A stretch of DNA of 64,000 nt from Hymenobacter sp. BT559 (GTDB lineage: Bacteria; Bacteroidota; Bacteroidia; Cytophagales; Hymenobacteraceae). Both the position numbers and the translations under genes were made by a program. The stretch's first letter is position 1. Each line of letters starts with the position of its first letter. Shown here piece after piece: positions 60,315 to 64,000 of this stretch. The notes beneath the pieces are model-generated. The model was given only the letters and a program-made list of their open reading frames with translations, was not told the origin of the DNA and made no database searches. Where the stretch lies: contig NZ_JAGETY010000012.1 in NCBI RefSeq assembly GCF_017571525.1, positions 113,434 through 177,433 on the forward strand, written 5' to 3'.

Positions 60315-60643
60315 TGCAGTCAGCCCCAGTTTTTGTATCCGGAAGCCGGGTTAATGCCCGCACGCAGTGCGCGCATTACCACTCCGAGCGCGACATTATT
60401 GCCATCAAGCATAAGTGTTGCGATACTTTTTATGCTTGTATCAAGTGTCATAACGAGGCGGCTAGCCACCCGGCGCAGGTGTGGCCGCGCCAGGAGTTTA
60501 GCGAGCCGGCCGTGTACTGCGGCAATTGCCACAGCACGCTCAGCATCGAGCAATATCTAGCCTGCGCTAATAAGTGCCCTAGCTGCCAGGCGGCGTTCAA
60601 CCCCGGCTGTGCCACACATTACCACCTCTATTTCGAGCAGTAA
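60314..60643 (+). CDS. CHY zinc-finger protein
   Basis: This 109-residue protein has a dense Cys/His pattern: TQCAHYHSERDIIAIKHKCC, FYACIKCHNEAASH, VYCGNCHSTLS and NKCPSCQAAFNPGCATHYH. This matches the CHY-type zinc finger (as in yeast Hot13 and bacterial relatives). The start overlaps the spoT stop by one base, so translation is coupled. Bacterial functions are unknown. The neighbouring Fur-family gene suggests a tie to metal balance, which is inference. Confidence 0.87.
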   Translation: MQSAPVFVSGSRVNARTQCAHYHSERDIIAIKHKCCDTFYACIKCHNEAASHPAQVWPRQEFSEPAVYCGNCHSTLSIEQYLACANKCPSCQAAFNPGCATHYHLYFEQ

Positions 60644-60710
60644 AACTTAAGGCTGGGTTTTCGACTTACGCAGCCAAGAGCTTTTGTAATTATCTATCCT
60701 TACCTACTCC

Positions 60711-61310
60711 GTGCTTAATACACCCCTAGCATTTCCTTACCGTGCTGCCGAGGCCGCCCAAGGCGCCGGCGGCTCCTCGGAAGTTGGCTACGCCGACCGT
60801 CATACCCCTAGCGCTTCAAGCCAAGCCACCCTGAATACTGACCGGCTGGAAGAAGTAAAAAAAATATTTACGGCTCACCTCGAAAACAAAGGCCTGCGCA
60901 AGACGGCCGAGCGATATGCCATTCTCGAAGAAATTTATGTGCGCTCGGGCCACTTCGATGTCGAGGAGTTGTATGCCGGGATGAAAGAGCGTAACCTGCA
61001 GGTAAGCCGCGCCACGGTCTATAATACCCTCGATTTGCTGGTAGAGCAGGGTTTGGTGAGCAAGCACCAGTTTGGCCGCAACCTCGCGCAGTACGAAAAA
61101 AGTTATGGCTATCGGCAGCACGACCACGTTATTTGTACCGAGTGCCACAAGGTGGTAGAGTTTTGCGACCCCCGCATTCATGGTATTCAGACGATGGTAG
61201 GCGACCTGCTGAACTTTCACATTCTGCATCATTCCTTAAATTTGTACGGTATCTGCGGCGATTGCCGCGCCAAGGGGGCTAGCGGCCCCGCTCCTGAGCC
61301 CGTAAAGTAG
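60711..61310 (+). CDS. Fur-family transcriptional regulator
   Basis: This is a 199-residue metal-responsive regulator. The winged helix is at about residues 50-125 (KGLRKTAERYAILEEIY and VSRATVYNTLDLLVEQGLV). The metal-binding domain includes HDHVICTECHKVVEFCD and a second Cys pair in YGICGDCRAK for a structural zinc. An extra 40 residues precede the core. The start is GTG at 60711. Whether it senses Fe, Zn or peroxide cannot be told from sequence alone. Confidence 0.9.
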   Translation: MLNTPLAFPYRAAEAAQGAGGSSEVGYADRHTPSASSQATLNTDRLEEVKKIFTAHLENKGLRKTAERYAILEEIYVRSGHFDVEELYAGMKERNLQVSRATVYNTLDLLVEQGLVSKHQFGRNLAQYEKSYGYRQHDHVICTECHKVVEFCDPRIHGIQTMVGDLLNFHILHHSLNLYGICGDCRAKGASGPAPEPVK

Positions 61311-61315
61311 CGTAG

Positions 61316-61666
61316 ATGACCACTACCAGCACCCTCACCGACGGCATTCTTTACCTAACGCTGAATGGCGACCTCATTGGCAGCCCCGATACCCAGCAGC
61401 TTGTTGCTTCGGTAAATGAATACCTTGGCGATGCGGTCACTAGCTGCGCCGTGGACTTATCTAGTATTCGCTACATCAATAGCACTGGCATCGGCGTCCT
61501 AGTGTCACTGCTCACCAAGTTTCGGAGCCGGGGTGGCGAGATGGTTCTCATCAACCCTGCCGACCACCCCCGTAAGATGTTAGCCCTCACCAAGCTTAAT
61601 AATATTTTCATCGTAGCTGCTGACGCAGCCACCGCCCGCCAGCAACTACTCACAGCCGCCTCTTAG
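61316..61666 (+). CDS. STAS-domain anti-anti-sigma factor-like protein
   Basis: This 116-residue SpoIIAA-like protein has the central SSIRYINSTGIGVLVSLLTK, where the Ser of the NSTGIG loop is the usual phosphorylation site. Such proteins bind anti-sigma kinases or act in similar partner-switching. No kinase or phosphatase gene is adjacent. It starts 5 bases after the Fur-family gene and its end forms part of a terminator. Confidence 0.88.
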   Translation: MTTTSTLTDGILYLTLNGDLIGSPDTQQLVASVNEYLGDAVTSCAVDLSSIRYINSTGIGVLVSLLTKFRSRGGEMVLINPADHPRKMLALTKLNNIFIVAADAATARQQLLTAAS

Positions 61667-61680
61667 GCGGCTATTTTTTT
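61654..61680 (+). terminator. Terminator or attenuator ahead of purA
   Basis: AGCCGCC (61654-61660) and GGCGGCT (61665-61671) form a stem whose loop contains the STAS stop codon, followed by a run of T. It ends about 12 bases before the purA ATG, leaving no room for a promoter in between. Confidence 0.85.
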
Positions 61681-61691
61681 GTTTTTTAGAA

Positions 61692-62960
61692 ATGCCAGTA
61701 GACGTATTAGTAGGCCTCCAGTGGGGCGATGAAGGAAAAGGCAAAATCGTGGATGTGCTAGCCCCCACCTACGATGCCGTAGCACGCTTTCAGGGTGGGC
61801 CTAATGCGGGCCATACCCTCACCTTCGATGGACTAAAGCATGTGCTACACCAGGTGCCTAGCGGCATTTTTCACCCCCACATCCTTAATATTGTCGGCAA
61901 TGGTGTTGTGCTTGACCCCGTTGTATTCCGTCAGGAATTGCAAAAGCTGACCGATAGGGGAGTAGACTGGAGCCAAAACCTCTTTGTTTCCAAAAAAGCG
62001 CAACTCATTCTGCCCTCGCACCGTGCCCTCGACCGCATTAGCGAAGAAGCGCGTGGCAACACCAAAATCGGCAGCACTCTCAAAGGCATCGGCCCCACGT
62101 ACTCCGACAAAATTGGTCGCGTAGGTCTGCGCGTTAGCCACATCTTGCTGCCCGATTTTCAGGAGCGCTACCAGGAAGCCGTGGCGCACCACGCCAGCAT
62201 CGCTGCGCACTATAACAAGGAACTGGAAATAGCAGACTTCGAAGCCGACTTCTTCTCCGCCGTTGAGTTTCTGCGCACACTTCAACTCATCGACACCGAG
62301 TTTCTACTCAACGACCTGCTTAGCAAAGGCAAGCGCATCCTTGCCGAGGGGGCCCAAGGCTCTTTGCTCGATATCGACTTTGGTACTTACCCCTACGTTA
62401 CTTCATCGAGCACCATCGCCGCTGGCGCTTGCACTGGGCTGGGTATCGCCCCACGCCACATCGACAAGGTATACGGTATCACCAAAGCCTATTGCACGCG
62501 CGTCGGCAGCGGTCCTTTCCCCACCGAGCTTAACGATGAAGTGGGCGAGCAAATCCGCCAGGCTGGCCGCGAGTTCGGTTCCACTACCGGCCGCCCTCGC
62601 CGCACCGGCTGGATAGACCTGCCTGCCCTCCGCTACGCCATCATGCTCAATGGTGTCACCGAGCTGCATCTTATGAAAGCCGATGTACTCGACGGCTTCG
62701 CCGAAATTCAGGCCTGCACCCATTACCGCACTGCCACTGGCGAAAGCACCCCTAATCTGCCCGACCCCGGCCAACTCGAAACTATCACCCCCGAATATCA
62801 AGCCATCCGTGGCTGGAATACCGACCTTACCCAGGTCACCGACGCTGCTCAGTTTCCCCAGCCCCTCCGAGACTACCTAGCCTTCCTCGAAAAGGAGCTA
62901 CAGGTGCCCATCCGCATTGTCAGCGTCGGCCCTGATAGAATGAGCACGTTGTTTCGTTAG
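61692..62960 (+). CDS. purA: Adenylosuccinate synthase
   Basis: This 422-residue GTP-dependent enzyme converts IMP and aspartate to adenylosuccinate, the first step to AMP. The P-loop is LQWGDEGKGKIVDVLA, then FQGGPNAGHTL. The IMP site has GNTKIGSTLKGIGPTYSDK, and GSTTGRPRRTGWIDL is near the C-terminus. Length and motifs are normal. It follows a terminator-like hairpin at once, which suggests controlled read-through or a promoter inside the STAS gene. Confidence 0.95.
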   Translation: MPVDVLVGLQWGDEGKGKIVDVLAPTYDAVARFQGGPNAGHTLTFDGLKHVLHQVPSGIFHPHILNIVGNGVVLDPVVFRQELQKLTDRGVDWSQNLFVSKKAQLILPSHRALDRISEEARGNTKIGSTLKGIGPTYSDKIGRVGLRVSHILLPDFQERYQEAVAHHASIAAHYNKELEIADFEADFFSAVEFLRTLQLIDTEFLLNDLLSKGKRILAEGAQGSLLDIDFGTYPYVTSSSTIAAGACTGLGIAPRHIDKVYGITKAYCTRVGSGPFPTELNDEVGEQIRQAGREFGSTTGRPRRTGWIDLPALRYAIMLNGVTELHLMKADVLDGFAEIQACTHYRTATGESTPNLPDPGQLETITPEYQAIRGWNTDLTQVTDAAQFPQPLRDYLAFLEKELQVPIRIVSVGPDRMSTLFR

Positions 62961-63010
62961 AGCTACCTGAGCTTCCGCTGCCTGTATAAGTAGCAGAACA
63001 TGTTCTCAAT

Positions 63011-63068
63011 TGGAGTGAGTACTAAGTCCAGAGATACTTCTCGGCTTAGTACTCACTCCTTTTTTGTG
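63011..63068 (+). terminator. purA-side terminator
   Basis: A perfect 15-base inverted repeat (GGAGTGAGTACTAAG and its complement) has an 18-base loop and ends in a T run. It starts about 50 bases after the purA stop. Confidence 0.9.
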
Positions 63069-63374
63069 AAATACAGCCTCATCTTATCGTTCCTCGAAAA
63101 GGTGCACATATACTTGGCAAATACCTTAATTATGTATCAGCGTCAATTGATCTATATTATACCTGCTAAAGTCGGCAGGCTTTAACACCTTATAAGAAGC
63201 CTATAGGCAGTTGCCCTTATATGTAGTCCAAAAGCGACCCAGTACGTGCCCCAATCTTAAGCTGACCTTTTTCCACCAAGTCGCTTCAGGGTTTGTCAAC
63301 ACTCAATCCGTCATTTCTCTTACCCTCATTCATGAATGGCCCAAAGTTGCCCTCCGATTCCTTGTAAGTAAAGC
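63069..63374. other. AT-rich stretch with no recognisable gene
   Basis: I see no convincing gene in these roughly 300 bases. A plus-strand frame is open for about 66 codons (about 63199-63396) without an ATG and with no motif I recognise. Base composition is clearly poorer in G and C than the rest of the window, as in the neighbouring remnant. Confidence 0.5.
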
Positions 63375-63691
63375 TTATTGCGGGTAATTCTGATATTGGT
63401 AAAAGTCTGAAAAGACCTTGCGCCACGTTTCCAGCTTAGTCTGTCGCTCTCCAGAGCGAATTTGAGCAGTTACAATTCCATCACTCACTAGCATACAAAA
63501 TCCGATTCTGCTTTCGATTACCTTAAGTGTTTAATACCCTTGTGAGCTTTGAGCATGGTAGCAGCTCGTTTTGTGACAGCGCATGCTGGGATGAATTTCT
63601 CGTTTATTGCTTGGATATAAGACGCTAAGGTAGAGAGGTATAGCCCTAAGAAGAGCAATAAGGCCCATATTATGACGCAGCTAAGTTGCAA
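63375..63691 (-). pseudogene. Decayed small membrane-protein gene (frameshifted)
   Basis: On the minus strand a frame from about 63691 encodes CVIIWALLLFLGLYLSTLAS, a membrane helix, then AINEKFIPACAVTKRAATML and KAHKGIKHL. It stops near 63520. A second frame picks up there at once with KVIESRIGFCMLVSDGIVTA and QIRSGERQTKLETWRKVF, and ends SDFYQYQNYPQ at 63375. The two parts read as one protein of about 110 residues broken by a single-base frameshift. Upstream, KKVLYYLPPHFY followed by TGA continues the same frame, hinting at an older, longer N-terminus. I recognise no family. Confidence 0.55.
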
Positions 63692-63788
63692 AATTCAGTA
63701 GAAATGCGGTGGCAAATAATACAGAACTTTTTTGCCGCCATTCTCAGGCACTTACAACTGCAGCACGTCCTATTTCGTACTCATATGC

Positions 63789-63818
63789 TTGTCTGCTCCA
63801 AAAGTCCTGCTACCTTTG
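63789..63818 (+). promoter_or_regulatory. Strong promoter 1 at the window end
   Basis: TTG at 63789-63791, a 19-base spacer and TACCTTTG at 63811-63818 match the consensus fully. No gene start follows within the window, so it drives a long leader or an RNA gene beyond the end. Confidence 0.75.
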
Positions 63819-63965
63819 CAGTCCCAAACGGCAAAAGGCCCACTGGCAAGCTGCAAACGCAGGTTTTTAGCACACGCACCGGTCGCGGAACTTTCTGGCG
63901 AGCCAGCGGGTAGTACCTGCCGAGCGCGCCGCAACCCGAGTAGAAAAAGAAATTTTTCAAATCGC

Positions 63966-63997
63966 TTGCGAAATCAAAAATGCTCACCGTACCTTTG
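63966..63997 (+). promoter_or_regulatory. Strong promoter 2 at the window end, stable-RNA-like
   Basis: TTG at 63966-63968, a 21-base spacer and TACCTTTG at 63990-63997 are preceded by an A/T-rich tract (about 63944-63958) like an UP element. The layout is like the promoters of the two tRNA genes in this window. An rRNA operon or tRNA gene probably starts just outside. Confidence 0.75.
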
Positions 63998-64000
63998 CAC

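Noticed and set aside
63000..63185. Plus-strand open frame of 61 codons after purA
   Set aside because: It translates the stem of the terminator and shows no motif.

Overview
The window looks like chromosome from a GC-rich member of the Bacteroidota, order Cytophagales, most likely Hymenobacter or a close relative. The evidence is: promoters of the Bacteroidota type (TTG, about 19-21 bases, TAnnTTTG) ahead of both tRNAs, rpmH and other genes; almost no Shine-Dalgarno sequences; families typical of the phylum (PF13568-type outer-membrane barrels, M61 and S41 peptidases, the tig-clpP-clpX order); and very frequent CTAG tetranucleotides, which most bacteria avoid. The genus is an inference.

Layout. 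1-8300: a colinear reductive pyrimidine-degradation operon (mmsA, omega-aminotransferase, dihydropyrimidinase, beta-ureidopropionase, preT, preA). Together these can take uracil to beta-alanine and then acetyl-CoA. Three of its intergenic gaps carry hairpin repeats. 8392-14170: an M20 dipeptidase, four tandem paralogous outer-membrane barrels on the minus strand, each near its own terminator, and a PagL-like lipid A deacylase. 14480-22565: a minus-strand block with pyrD, yifB/comM, gmhA, an ABC exporter and a large outer-membrane protein. 22675-31538: a FemAB/GNAT-like protein, upp, a DEAD-box helicase, tRNA-His, a PfkB kinase, a TlpA thioredoxin, an M61 peptidase, rpmH and rnpA. 31656-38469: an S41 protease, a small AT-rich gene, hldD, a metal/cobalamin-type importer lacking an ATPase, queD and lpxB.

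38574-46887 is a molybdoenzyme island. It holds fdhD, a DUF7009-like protein, an FdhF/YdeP-type oxidoreductase, an OFA-family MFS transporter with a 48-residue partner, moeA, and mobA with a MobB-like N-terminal part. This fits uptake or export and oxidation of formate or a related acid.

46977-54025 is the most interesting signalling locus. It has two tandem membrane histidine kinases that look recently duplicated, a single-domain receiver, a receiver-adenylyl cyclase fusion, and a convergent 898-residue protein combining an NTT-like membrane domain, HEAT-like repeats and an apparently intact cyclic-nucleotide-binding domain. It reads as a phosphorelay to cAMP to membrane-effector circuit.

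54130-62960: clpX, clpP, tig, tRNA-Leu(UAG), a spoT-type (p)ppGpp enzyme coupled to a CHY zinc-finger protein, a Fur-family regulator, a STAS protein and purA. The last kilobase is AT-rich. It holds a terminator, a decayed small membrane-protein gene on the minus strand (63375-63691) and two tandem strong promoters that resemble stable-RNA promoters and point out of the window.
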